Notes: generated by a model not told the origin, from the letters alone. Positions 50,611 to 59,322 are shown, counted from the stretch's first letter. The stretch: 64,000 nucleotides of DNA from Streptomyces sp. NBC_00513 (GCF_041431415.1 NZ_CP107845.1:1364001-1428000), one strand, 5' to 3'. Program-made: numbers and translations.

Positions 50611-52690
50611 CCCGGCCGCGGCGCCCGAGGCCGCCACGCACTGCGCGTACTGCGCCCTCCAGTGCCCGACCGTACTGCGCGACGAGGGCGACGCGGTCGC
50701 CGTCCGGCCGGCCGACCCCGCCGGGGGCGGCCTGTGCCAGAAGGGCTGGACGGCCCCCGCGGTGCTCCGGGCGCCCGACCGGCTGCGGACCCCGCTGGTG
50801 CGCGGCCCCGACGGGCGACTGGCACCCACCGACTGGGACTCGGCGCTCGACCTGGTCGCCGGTCGGCTGGCACGGCTGCGCGGGGAGCACGGCGCGGACG
50901 CCGTCGGGGTGTTCGGCAGCGGCGGACTGACCAACGAGAAGGCCTATCTGCTCGGCAAGTTCGCCCGGGTGGCGCTCGGCACCAGCAGGATCGACTACAA
51001 CGGCCGCTTCTGCATGTCGTCGGCCGCCGCCGCCGGGAACGCGGCCTTCGGGCTCGACCGGGGTCTGCCGTTCCCCGTCGCGGACCTCGGGCGTGCGCAG
51101 GTCATCCTGCTGGCCGGCGCCAACCCCGCCGAGACGATGCCGCCGTTGATGCGGCACTTGAACCGGGCGCGCCTCGTCGTGATCGACCCGCGCCGCACCC
51201 GTACCGCCGAGCTGGCCGCGCTGCACCTCCAGCCCGTGCCGGGCACCGATCTGGCCCTGGCCCTGGGCCTGTTCCACCTCGCCGTCACGGAAGGCCTGCT
51301 CGACGAGGCGTACGTGGCCGAGCGCACCACCGGCTTCGACGAGGCCTGGCGGCGGGCCGTGGCCTGGTGGCCCGAGCGGGTGGAGGGGATCACCGGCGTA
51401 CCGGTCGCGGACATGCGCGAGGCCGTGCGGATGCTCGCCGGGGCGGACCGCCGGTACGTGCTCACCGGGCGCGGCGCCGAACAGCACAGCAAGGGCACCG
51501 ACACGGTGTCCGCGTTCGTCAACCTGTCGCTCGCGCTGGGCCTGCCGGGCACCCCGGGCAGCGGGTACGGCTGCCTGACCGGCCAGGGCAACGGGCAGGG
51601 CGGACGCGAGCACGGCCAGAAGGCCGACCAGCTCCCCGGGTACCGGATGATCACCGACCCGGCGGCGCGCGCCCACGTGGCGGGCGTCTGGGGCGTGGAG
51701 CCCGACACCCTGCCCGGCCCGGGCACCGGCGCCTACCAGCTGCTCGACTCCCTCGGCACGCCCGGCGGACCCAAGGCCCTGCTGGTCTTCGGCTCCAATC
51801 CGGCGGTGTCCGCCCCGAACGCGGCGCACGTGTCGCGCCGGCTGGCCGCCCTGGACCTGCTGGTCGTCGCCGATTTCGTGCCGTCCGAGACGGCGGCCCT
51901 GGCCGACGTGGTGCTGCCCGTCACCCAGTGGGCCGAGGAGGAGGGCACCCTGACCAATCTGGAGGGGCGGGTGGTGCGCCGCCGCCCGGTCCTGGCCCCG
52001 CCGCCCGGGGTACGGACCGACCTCGACGTGCTGCACGGGCTCGCGACGCGACTGGGGCAGCCTCCCGAACGGTTCCCGACGGCGCCGCGCACGGTCTTCG
52101 AGGAGCTGCGCCGGGCCTCCGCCGGGGGCCGCGCCGACTACGCGGGGATCAGCTGGGAACGGCTCGACGCGGGCGAGGAGTTGTACTGGCCCTGCCCGGC
52201 GGACGACGGCGGCGCCCGGCATCCCGGTACGCCCCGGATGTTCCTGGACCGCTTCGCGCACCCGGACGGGCGGGCCCGGTTCGCCCCGGTGGAGGACCGG
52301 GAATCCGCGGAGGTCCCGGACGCCGGGCGGCCGCTCCTCGCGACGACGGGCCGGGTCCTGGCCCACTACCAGTCGGGGGCGCAGACCCGCCGGGTACCCG
52401 AACTGATGGCCGTCGCACCGGAGGTGTTCGTCGAGGTCCACCCGGACACGGCCGGGCGCTTCGGACTGACCGACGGCGCTCACGCCCGGGTCGTCTCCGC
52501 GCACGGGGCGGTGGTGGCCCGGGTCCGGCTGGTGGAGAGCCTGCGCGCCGACACCGTGTTCGTGCCGTTCCACTTCCCCGGCGCGGGCCGGGCCAACCTG
52601 ATGACCGGGCCCGCCCTGGACCCGGTCAGCGGCATGCCGGAGTTCAAGTTGGCCGCCGTCCGCGTCGAACCCTGGTCGGAGTCCTCGTGA
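50600..52690 (+). CDS. nasA: NasA-type molybdopterin nitrate reductase
   Basis: A 696-residue oxidoreductase of the assimilatory Nas/Nap-like DMSO reductase family, which reduces nitrate to nitrite in the cytoplasm. The N-terminal [4Fe-4S] ligands are Cys15, Cys18, Cys22 and Cys46. NGRFCMSSAAAAG provides Cys138, the expected molybdenum ligand. The two bis-MGD regions (LLAGANPAETMPP and LLVFGSNPAVSAPN) and the C-terminal MopB domain are present. No Tat signal is seen, so it stays inside. It lacks a C-terminal BFD domain; the next gene supplies one. It overlaps narK and the next gene by a few bases each. Confidence 0.93.
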   Translation: MSADPAAAPEAATHCAYCALQCPTVLRDEGDAVAVRPADPAGGGLCQKGWTAPAVLRAPDRLRTPLVRGPDGRLAPTDWDSALDLVAGRLARLRGEHGADAVGVFGSGGLTNEKAYLLGKFARVALGTSRIDYNGRFCMSSAAAAGNAAFGLDRGLPFPVADLGRAQVILLAGANPAETMPPLMRHLNRARLVVIDPRRTRTAELAALHLQPVPGTDLALALGLFHLAVTEGLLDEAYVAERTTGFDEAWRRAVAWWPERVEGITGVPVADMREAVRMLAGADRRYVLTGRGAEQHSKGTDTVSAFVNLSLALGLPGTPGSGYGCLTGQGNGQGGREHGQKADQLPGYRMITDPAARAHVAGVWGVEPDTLPGPGTGAYQLLDSLGTPGGPKALLVFGSNPAVSAPNAAHVSRRLAALDLLVVADFVPSETAALADVVLPVTQWAEEEGTLTNLEGRVVRRRPVLAPPPGVRTDLDVLHGLATRLGQPPERFPTAPRTVFEELRRASAGGRADYAGISWERLDAGEELYWPCPADDGGARHPGTPRMFLDRFAHPDGRARFAPVEDRESAEVPDAGRPLLATTGRVLAHYQSGAQTRRVPELMAVAPEVFVEVHPDTAGRFGLTDGAHARVVSAHGAVVARVRLVESLRADTVFVPFHFPGAGRANLMTGPALDPVSGMPEFKLAAVRVEPWSESS

Positions 52691-54069
52691 GCGGGATCGT
52701 CGTCGTCGGCCACGGCCCGGCCGCCCACCGCCTCTGCGCCTCCCTGCACCGGCTCGGGCACCGGGGTCCGGTGACCGTCCTGGCAGCCGAGCCGCACGCC
52801 GCCTACAACCGGGCCCTGCTGCTGTCGGTCCTGGACGGCACCCTGCCCGGCCGCGCCCTGGAGCTGGCCGCGCCGCCGGGGAACGCGCGGGTGCGCCGGG
52901 CGGCCGTCGTGACCGGCATCGACCGTGCCCGACGCGAGGTCCGTACCGCCGACGGGACCGGGTACGGGTACGAGGTCCTGGTGCTGGCCACCGGGGCGCG
53001 CCCGCGGTCCCCCGGCTTCGACTCCCCCGCCGTGCGCCGATTGGGCACCCTCGCCGACGCCGAACCGCCGCCGGAGGGGCCGGTGGTGATCGCCGGGGGC
53101 GGGCTGCGCGGGGCGGGCGCCGCCGCCGCGCTGAGCGGCGCCGGGCACGAGGTGACGTTGGTGCACTCCGGGCCGCGGCTCGCCCACCGCGACCTCGACG
53201 GGCCTGCCTCGGCGGTACTGGCGCGGACCCTGGAGGAGGCCGGCGTGGCCTTGGAACTCGGCCGCCGGGTGGCCGGCGCCGAGCACGGCAAGGCCGTGCT
53301 GGACGACGGCCGGCTGCTCGCGGCGGCCACCGTGCTGGCGTGCGCGGGCAGCGTCCCGGAGACCGCGGTGGCCCGGGCGGCGGGGCTGGAGGTGCGGCGC
53401 GGGATCGTGGTGGACGACCGGCTGCGCACCGGCGATCCGCGGATCCACGCCATCGGGGACTGCGCCGAACACGCGGGCGCCGCCGGGGACTCACTGACGT
53501 CGGCGTGGGAACAGGCGGACGCCCTCGCAAGCATCCTGACCGGCTCGGACAGGCCGTACCGGCCGACGCGACGCGTGCTGCGCCCCGGGATCCGGGGACT
53601 GGAACTGACGGTCGTCGGCCAGGGCGGGGAACCCGCTCCGGACCGGGAACCGGCCCCCGGCGAGGAAAGCGTGTCGCTGTCCGATCCGGGCGGCGGGCGC
53701 CACGCCCGACTGCGGCTGCGCGAAGGCCGGATCCGGTCCGGGATCGTCGCGGGGTTCCCGCAGGCCGTCGCCGCCGTGGGCCGGCTGTACGCGCGGGACC
53801 TCCCGGTGCCGAGCGACCGGCTGGCCCTGCTGATCGGTTCCGCCGGCGGGTACGCGGCCTCGGGCGCGCTGCCGGACACGGCCGTGGTCTGCCAGTGCAA
53901 CAACGTGACCCGGGGGGCCCTTCGGCAGGCCTGGGCCGGCGGTGCCCGCGCCCTGCCCGAGCTCGCCGCCGCGACCCGGGCCACCACGGGCTGCGGGACC
54001 TGTGTCCCGGCGGTGGGCCGGCTCTGCGCCGAACTCGCCCGATCCGCGGAAGGGGGGCACCGCCCGTGA
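52687..54069 (+). CDS. FAD oxidoreductase with C-terminal BFD-type [2Fe-2S] domain (NasB-like electron donor)
   Basis: A 460-residue flavoprotein. It starts VVVGHGPAAHRL (FAD site variant), has a second site [16 protein letters not shown] at 133-148, and GDCAEHAG (258-265) as the terminal FAD motif. The C terminus (400-440) has a BFD-like cluster with Cys402, Cys404, Cys436 and Cys439 (CQC and GCGTC). Such subunits pass electrons from NAD(P)H to the nitrate reductase. The GTG start overlaps the nasA stop (GTGA), and its own stop overlaps the next gene the same way. Alternative donors cannot be excluded. Confidence 0.87.
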   Translation: MSGIVVVGHGPAAHRLCASLHRLGHRGPVTVLAAEPHAAYNRALLLSVLDGTLPGRALELAAPPGNARVRRAAVVTGIDRARREVRTADGTGYGYEVLVLATGARPRSPGFDSPAVRRLGTLADAEPPPEGPVVIAGGGLRGAGAAAALSGAGHEVTLVHSGPRLAHRDLDGPASAVLARTLEEAGVALELGRRVAGAEHGKAVLDDGRLLAAATVLACAGSVPETAVARAAGLEVRRGIVVDDRLRTGDPRIHAIGDCAEHAGAAGDSLTSAWEQADALASILTGSDRPYRPTRRVLRPGIRGLELTVVGQGGEPAPDREPAPGEESVSLSDPGGGRHARLRLREGRIRSGIVAGFPQAVAAVGRLYARDLPVPSDRLALLIGSAGGYAASGALPDTAVVCQCNNVTRGALRQAWAGGARALPELAAATRATTGCGTCVPAVGRLCAELARSAEGGHRP

Positions 54070-55268
54070 GCGGGACCCTGGTCCTCGCCGGCCACGGCAT
54101 GGTCGGCCACCGGCTCCTCGAACTCCTGCGGGCGGACGAGCGGTTCGCGTCGTGGCGGATCGTCGTCGCGGCCGAGGAACCCCGCGCCGCCTACGACCGG
54201 GTGGCGCTCTCCTCGTACCTGGACGGGCGGAGCGCCCGGGACCTGACGCTGACCGGCCCCGAGGTCCTGGAGGACCCCCGGGTCGAACTGCGGCTCGGGG
54301 TTCCGGTCGTCGCGATCGAGCGGGCGACCCGTACGGCGACCTTCGCGGACGGCTCGCACGTGCGGTACGACGCACTCGTGCTGGCCACCGGGTCGAAGCC
54401 GTTCGTGCCGCCGATCCCCGGTCACACCCTGCCGGGCTGCTTCACCTACCGGACCCTCGCGGACCTCGACGCCCTGCGCGCGGCCGCCGAACCGGGCGCC
54501 GCCGGCGTGGTGATCGGCGGCGGGCTGCTGGGGCTGGAGGCGGCGCAGGCCCTGCGTTCGCTGGGAATGCGACCCCATGTGGTGGAGGTGGCCCCGCACC
54601 TGATGCCGCTCCAACTCGACGAGGGCGGGGGCGCGGTGCTGGCCCGCCTGGTGGGCCGGCTCGGCATGAGCGTGCACTGCGGCCGCGGCGTGGCGTCCGT
54701 GGACGCGGGCCCCGACGGGTGGGTCCGCGAGGTGACGCTGGCCGACGGTGACGTGCTGCCCGCCCGTTGCGTGGTGTTCTCGGCGGGGGTCCGCCCGCGC
54801 GACGAACTGGCCGAGCCGGCCGGGCTTCCGCGCGGGGAGCGGGGCGGTTTCCTGGTGGACGCCCACTGCCGTACCGAGGACCCCCGGATCTGGGCGGTCG
54901 GAGAGTGCGCGGCCGTCCTGGGCCGCTGCCACGGCCTGGTCGCCCCCGGCTACCTGATGGCCGAGAGCGTGGCCGCGCAACTGACCGGCAGGGCGTCCGA
55001 GCCCTTCCCGGGCGCCGACACCTCGGCGAAGCTGAAGGTGTTCGGCGTGGACGTGGCCGGGTTCGGCGACGTCCACGCCCGGGTCGAGGGCGCGCTGTCC
55101 TTCGTACGGGAGGACCACACGGCCGCCACCTACGCCAAGTTGGTCCTCGGCCCGGACGGCCGCACCCTCCTCGGTGGCGTCCTGGCCGGCGACACGCGCG
55201 CCTACGGGGAACTCCGCTCGATGCTGGGCCACGAACTGACCGGGCCCCCGGAGCGGCTGCTCGTCTGA
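54066..55268 (+). CDS. NirB N-terminal-type NAD(P)H/FAD oxidoreductase lacking the siroheme half
   Basis: A 400-residue flavoprotein corresponding to the first half of the large subunit of assimilatory nitrite reductase. It has GHGMVGHRLLELL (FAD), VLATGSKPFVPP, VVIGGGLLGLEAAQAL (NAD site, about 157-171) and IWAVGECAAVLG, then the C-terminal reductase domain (SAKLKVFGVDVAGFGD). The sulfite/nitrite reductase domains and siroheme cysteines that normally follow (a full NirB is about twice as long) are absent. It is thus an electron carrier, probably for the nitrate reductase. The gene ends the run and is closed by a strong terminator. Confidence 0.88.
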   Translation: MSGTLVLAGHGMVGHRLLELLRADERFASWRIVVAAEEPRAAYDRVALSSYLDGRSARDLTLTGPEVLEDPRVELRLGVPVVAIERATRTATFADGSHVRYDALVLATGSKPFVPPIPGHTLPGCFTYRTLADLDALRAAAEPGAAGVVIGGGLLGLEAAQALRSLGMRPHVVEVAPHLMPLQLDEGGGAVLARLVGRLGMSVHCGRGVASVDAGPDGWVREVTLADGDVLPARCVVFSAGVRPRDELAEPAGLPRGERGGFLVDAHCRTEDPRIWAVGECAAVLGRCHGLVAPGYLMAESVAAQLTGRASEPFPGADTSAKLKVFGVDVAGFGDVHARVEGALSFVREDHTAATYAKLVLGPDGRTLLGGVLAGDTRAYGELRSMLGHELTGPPERLLV

Positions 55269-55306
55269 GACGCGGGCCGCGGATCGCGGCGGCCGAGGGG
55301 CAGGGT

Positions 55307-55340
55307 GGGGCGGGTCGGCGCTACGGCGCCGACCCGCCCC
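55307..55340 (+). terminator. Strong terminator ending the nitrate/nitrous-acid gene run
   Basis: GGGGCGGGTCGGCGC (55307-55321), a TACG tetraloop, then GCGCCGACCCGCCCC (55326-55340) followed by TTT. A perfect 15-bp stem 38 bases after the last stop codon. Confidence 0.92.
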
Positions 55341-55783
55341 TTTGTGCGTTCCCCTTGGTGCCGTTCGCCGGCCGTCCCCCGCCGGTGTGCGCCGAGGGCG
55401 TTGCTTCTCGGGCAGCCGCGTCTCCGTCCCGGTGTCGGTATCGGTATCCGTGTCCGTGTCGGTACAGGAGCCCGCACCCTGATGGAGGTCGGCGACGACA
55501 GCGCCTCCCCGGAGCGCCGAGGTCAGGTCGGGTCGGGGCGGGGCGGGACGACTCGCCGAGAGTGCGGCGGTCGGCGGTCGGCGGAACCAGGTGGTCGTCG
55601 TACCGACGTCCTGCCCGACGTGCTGACCGGTGCCCCTGGCCTGCGACCCTCACCGCACCGGGCTCCCGCGGTGTGGAGCGGCCGGGTGCGGCGTCGTCGA
55701 CCCGAGGGGTGGGAGCCGAAGCGCGGAAGCCCGCCCCACCCCCGAACCCGCGCCCCGCCAGAAGCGCCCGCGCACGCGAAAGC
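55341..55783. other. 440-base region without a convincing gene
   Basis: Open frames exist on both strands but their translations are Arg/Pro-rich and lack family features, typical of GC-rich noncoding DNA. At about 55434-55468 there is a run of imperfect hexanucleotides (variants of GTGTCG, GTATCG and GTGTCC). Nothing else stands out. Confidence 0.6.
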
Positions 55784-55818
55784 GCCGGGCGCGGCTCCTT
55801 GAGGGAGCCGCGCCCGGC
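55784..55818. terminator. Terminator downstream of the MFS gene
   Basis: GCCGGGCGCGGCTCC (55784-55798) and GGAGCCGCGCCCGGC (55804-55818) form a perfect 15-bp stem with a five-base loop, 44 bases beyond the minus-strand MFS stop codon. Confidence 0.85.
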
Positions 55819-55862
55819 TGTCTGTCCCGCCCGCGGGGGACGGTTGGTCGCGGGGCAGACGA

Positions 55863-57113
55863 TCAGTGGGCGGCCGCGGTGGCCGGGTCGGTCGCCGGTT
55901 CGGCGGCCGGGGCGGAGTCGGTCGGGCGGCCGGAGCGTCGGCCGACGACGAGGAGGGTGAGGATTGCGAGGCCCGCGCCGATGTACAGGACGCTGGCGGT
56001 GGCGAGGTTGTCCACGGCGATGCCGCCGAAGAGGGCGCCGAGGGCGATCGACAGGTTGAAGGTGGAGACGTACAGGGAGGAGGCGGCCTCGGTCGCGTCG
56101 GGGGCGGCGTCGAGGATCCAGGTCTGGAAGGTCACCGGCACGGCGCCGTAGCCCAGGCCCCACAGGACGAGGATGACGGCCGCGGTGACGGTGGTGTTGC
56201 CGACGGTGGCGAGCAGCAGCATGGCGACGGCGAGGACGATCGCGATGCCGATGACGACCTGGCGCAGCCGCTTGGCGATCAGGGCGCCGGCGATGAAGTT
56301 GCCGGTGATGCCGGCGATGCCGAAGGTCAGCAGCAGGACACCGATCATGTTGTCGCCGACGCCGTCGTCCTGGAGGAGCGGACGGACGAAGGTGTAGGCG
56401 AGGAAGTGGCCGGTGATGACGAGGAAGGTCATCGCGATGCCGATGCGGACGCCGGCGTTGGACTTCCACACGCGGGGCAGGTCACCGAAGACGATGGTGC
56501 GCTCGGCCGGGACCTTCGGCATCAGGAAGAGCATGGCGGCGAGGGCGACGAGGCCGAGGATGCCGACCGCGGCGAAGGCGGTGCGCCAGCCGGAGAGGTC
56601 GCCGAGGAAGGTGCCGGTGGGCACGCCGAGCACGGAGGCCGTTTCCACGCCGCCGAAGATGACGGCGGTGGCGCGGGCGACGTGTCGTTCGGGGACCAGG
56701 CGCAGGGCGATGCCGCCGGCGATGGACCAGAAGCCACCGACGCTGATGCCGATGAGGAAGCGGGCGACCAGGACCACGGCGAAGCTGGTGGCGAAGGCGG
56801 AGGCGAGGTTCGCCAGGCCGACGATGGCGATCAGGATGACCAGGACGAGCCGCCGGTCGAACTTTCCGGTGGCGACGGTCACCAGCGGGGCCGAGATCGC
56901 CGCGACCAGGCCGGGGATGGTGACCATGAGGGCCGCCGTGCCCTCGGAGACCTTCAGGGCGTCCCCGACGGGGGTGAGCAGGCCGACGGGCAGCAGCTCG
57001 GAGGTCATGAGGGAGAAGATGCCGAGGGTGACGGCCAGGACGGCCAGCCAGCCCTTGACCGCGGAGGGTTCCTTGCCCGCGGTGCGCGGTGCGGATGAAT
57101 CGAGGGTGGTCAC
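55863..57113 (-). CDS. MFS transporter, DHA1-type
   Basis: A 416-residue transporter with twelve membrane segments of the DHA1/AraJ-like sugar or drug exporter group: ELLPVGLLTPVGDALKVS after helix 1, TGKFDRRLVL as motif A, FLIGISVGGFWSIAGGIALRLVP for helix 4 to 5 and motif C-like GTFLGDLSGWR. GTG 57113 follows AAGGAC. It lies between two halves of the putative cluster, but its own promoter and a palindrome at 57198 give no regulator link. It could export a product or be unrelated. A terminator lies downstream. Confidence 0.9.
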   Translation of the reverse strand: MTTLDSSAPRTAGKEPSAVKGWLAVLAVTLGIFSLMTSELLPVGLLTPVGDALKVSEGTAALMVTIPGLVAAISAPLVTVATGKFDRRLVLVILIAIVGLANLASAFATSFAVVLVARFLIGISVGGFWSIAGGIALRLVPERHVARATAVIFGGVETASVLGVPTGTFLGDLSGWRTAFAAVGILGLVALAAMLFLMPKVPAERTIVFGDLPRVWKSNAGVRIGIAMTFLVITGHFLAYTFVRPLLQDDGVGDNMIGVLLLTFGIAGITGNFIAGALIAKRLRQVVIGIAIVLAVAMLLLATVGNTTVTAAVILVLWGLGYGAVPVTFQTWILDAAPDATEAASSLYVSTFNLSIALGALFGGIAVDNLATASVLYIGAGLAILTLLVVGRRSGRPTDSAPAAEPATDPATAAAH

Positions 57114-57197
57114 GATGTCAGTCCTTCGTCAGCGGTCCCCCTCTGGTGCCGGGAGACGGGGGTGGGGGCATGCGGGGGGCGGTGGCCTGGCCTGTCC

Positions 57198-57213
57198 GGC
57201 GGTGGCCACCGCC
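57198..57213. promoter_or_regulatory. 16-base perfect palindrome in the leader of the MFS gene
   Basis: GGCGGTGGCCACCGCC is perfectly palindromic, and its half GGCGGTGGCC occurs again 20 bases away at 57178-57187. On the minus strand it follows a possible -10 CATAAC (near 57233) and so could be an operator. It might instead act as the AhpD terminator. Confidence 0.4.
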
Positions 57214-57257
57214 CTGGTGCGTCGTTATGGGGTCTGAGGGGGTCGGGAGCGGCCGGA

Positions 57258-57710
57258 CTACTCGGTTCCGGGGGTCTTGCGGGTGGCGACGTTCATCCGG
57301 TTCCACACGTTGGCGGTGAAGATGAGCGCGATCAGGTGCGCGAGCTCCTCCTCGCCGAAGTGGCGGGCGGCCTCGTCGTAGACGGCGTCGGTGACTCCGC
57401 CGGGGAGGAGGGTGACCTCCTCGGTGAGGGCGAGTGCCGCGCGCTCCTTGACGGTGAAGAGGCTGGACTCCTGCCAGGCGGTGAGCTGGTAGATCCGCTC
57501 TTCCGACTCGCCGCCCTTGCGGGCGTCGCTGGTGTGGTAATCGATGCAGTAGGCACAGCGGTTGATCTGCGAGGTGCGGATCTGGACGAGCTCCAGGAGG
57601 ATCGGGTCGAGGCCCTGTCGGGCGGCCCCGTCGAGGGCCAGGACGGACTTGAAGATCTTGGGGGCGACGGCGGCGAAGTTCATGCGCTCAGGAACCTGAA
57701 AAGTGGTCAT
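57258..57710 (-). CDS. Carboxymuconolactone decarboxylase/AhpD-like protein
   Basis: A 150-residue alkylhydroperoxidase-type protein. The AhpD core ELVQIRTSQINRCAYCIDYH contains Cys52, Cys55 and His59, a redox-active CxxC with the general-base His. Members reduce peroxides or other thiol targets. ATG 57710 is used; TACAGT lies seven bases before the start codon's likely transcription start, so the message may be leaderless. It is divergent from the MocR gene with 46 bases between starts, the usual MocR-target layout. Confidence 0.9.
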   Translation of the reverse strand: MTTFQVPERMNFAAVAPKIFKSVLALDGAARQGLDPILLELVQIRTSQINRCAYCIDYHTSDARKGGESEERIYQLTAWQESSLFTVKERAALALTEEVTLLPGGVTDAVYDEAARHFGEEELAHLIALIFTANVWNRMNVATRKTPGTE

Positions 57711-57756
57711 GTGAAAACTGTAGGAGCGCAATCGGCCCGCAGTAGGGTGCATTCCC
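57711..57756. promoter_or_regulatory. Compact divergent promoter region of the AhpD-like and MocR genes
   Basis: Only 46 bases separate the two ATG codons. TACAGT (minus strand, near 57720) and TAGGGT (plus strand, 57743-57748) are plausible -10 hexamers, and neither gene has a clear ribosome binding site, suggesting leaderless messages. Confidence 0.45.
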
Positions 57757-59259
57757 ATGCAGAGATCATGGGTCAATTCCGAGGGTGCGTCCGATCCCGA
57801 GCCGACGGGTACCGGGAGCGATCTGCACCTGGAGCTGAGCGGCGAGGGCAGCCTGCGCAACCAGCTGATGCAGGCGTTACGCACGGCGATCGACTCCGGC
57901 CGGCTCGCCCCCGGCACCCGGCTGCCGCCCTACCGGGCCCTCGCCGTGGACCTGGGGATCGCCCGCAACACCGTCGCCGACGCGTACGCCGAGCTGGTGG
58001 AGGAGGGCTGGTTGTCGGCGCGCCAGGGCTCCGGTACCCGGGTGGCCCGACGGGCGGCCCCGCTCCAGCCCGACCGGCCGCGCGGCCCGGCCCGGCCGAC
58101 GCACCGCCGGACCGTGCACGACCTGCTGCCGAGCTCCCCCGACGCCTCCGCCTTCCCCCGTACCGCCTGGATCGGCGCCGCCCGGCGGGCGCTGGCCGCC
58201 GCTCCGCACGACGCCTTCGGGGTCGGTGACCCCCGCGGCCGGATCGAGCTGCGCCGCACGCTGACCGAGTACCTCGCGCGGGTGCGCGGCGTACGGACCG
58301 CCCCGGACCGGATCATCGTCTGCTCCGGTTTCGCCCACGGGCTGGAGCTGCTCGGCAAGGTGCTCGCCGGCCCGGTCGCGGTGGAGTCGTACGGGCTGTC
58401 CTTCCACCGGGACATCCTGGTGGCGTCGGGGCTGGCCACGGTGCCGCTGACGGTGGACGGCGGGGGCGCGCGGGTCGAGGAACTCCCCGGGACGGGCGCC
58501 AAGGCGGTGCTTCTCACCCCGGCTCACCAGTTCCCGACGGGCGGGCCCCTGCACCCGGAGCGGCGGGCCGCGGTGGTGGACTGGGCGCGGGCGAGCGGTG
58601 GAGTGCTGATCGAGGACGACTACGACGGGGAGTTCCGTTACGACCGCCAGCCGGTCGGCGCCGTCCAGGGCCTGGACCCGGACCGGATCGTCTACATCGG
58701 CTCCGCCAGCAAGAGCCTGTCGCCCGCGCTGCGGCTGGGTTGGATGGTGCTGCCCGGCTGGCTGGTGGACGACGTGCTCGCCGTGAAGGGCCCCCGCGAG
58801 ATGTGGTCGGGGGTCACGGACCAGCTGACCCTGGCCGAGTTCATCGGCTCGGGCGCCTACGACCGTCACCTGCGCCGGATGCGCCTGATCTACCGGCGCC
58901 GCCGGGACCAGCTGGCGGCCCGGCTGGCGCAGGAGGCCCCGCACATCAAGGTCAGTGGGGTGGCGGCCGGGCTGCACGCGGTGCTGGAGCTGCCGAGGGA
59001 CACCGAGGAGGCGGCGTTGCGGGCGGCCCGCCGGCAGGGCCTGGCGCTGGACGGATTGCGGCCGTACCTGCACCCCGAGAGCTCCATGACCCCGCGGGAC
59101 GGGCTGGTGCTCGGCTACGGAACCCCGCCCGACCACGCCTTCGCGGCGGCCCTGGACGCCCTGTGCCTGGCGTTGCCCGACCCGCCGCAGGAGGAGGAGC
59201 GGGTGGGCTCCGGCGGGGAGGAACCGCCGCGCCGCCGGAGCGGGTCCGACGCACCGTAG
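57757..59259 (+). CDS. MocR-family (GntR-aminotransferase) transcriptional regulator (TTA codon)
   Basis: A 500-residue fusion of a GntR winged helix (about 32-97: SLRNQLMQALRTAIDSG, then LPPYRALAVDLGIARNTV) with a class I aminotransferase-like domain. PLP-binding residues are intact: DDYDGEFRYD (287-296) and Lys319 in GSASKSLSPALRLGW. MocR proteins sense PLP-linked ligands. Codon 41 is TTA, unusual in a streptomycete gene and a mark of bldA control. It is divergent from the AhpD-like gene, its probable target, and could also act on the flanking cluster. A hairpin terminator follows at 59285. Confidence 0.93.
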   Translation: MQRSWVNSEGASDPEPTGTGSDLHLELSGEGSLRNQLMQALRTAIDSGRLAPGTRLPPYRALAVDLGIARNTVADAYAELVEEGWLSARQGSGTRVARRAAPLQPDRPRGPARPTHRRTVHDLLPSSPDASAFPRTAWIGAARRALAAAPHDAFGVGDPRGRIELRRTLTEYLARVRGVRTAPDRIIVCSGFAHGLELLGKVLAGPVAVESYGLSFHRDILVASGLATVPLTVDGGGARVEELPGTGAKAVLLTPAHQFPTGGPLHPERRAAVVDWARASGGVLIEDDYDGEFRYDRQPVGAVQGLDPDRIVYIGSASKSLSPALRLGWMVLPGWLVDDVLAVKGPREMWSGVTDQLTLAEFIGSGAYDRHLRRMRLIYRRRRDQLAARLAQEAPHIKVSGVAAGLHAVLELPRDTEEAALRAARRQGLALDGLRPYLHPESSMTPRDGLVLGYGTPPDHAFAAALDALCLALPDPPQEEERVGSGGEEPPRRRSGSDAP

Positions 59260-59284
59260 GCCCCTGACCTCCCGGAACGCGCAG

Positions 59285-59322
59285 GAGCGCCGCCGTCCGG
59301 CCTGGGCCGGGCGGCGGCGCTC
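59285..59322. terminator. Bidirectional terminator between MocR and the FAD monooxygenase
   Basis: GAGCGCCGCCGTCCGGC pairs with GCCGGGCGGCGGCGCTC with one G-T pair in a stem of about 16 bp around a small loop. It separates convergent genes. Confidence 0.85.

Noticed and set aside
50600..55268. Ordinary complete nitrate/nitrite assimilation operon (nasA-nirBD)
   Set aside because: The last protein lacks the siroheme/nitrite-reductase half and no NirD follows, so nitrite reduction is not encoded here.
55434..55468. Hexanucleotide run as a CRISPR or regulatory array
   Set aside because: The units are short, imperfect and contiguous, with no spacers and no cas genes; it is a simple-sequence tract.
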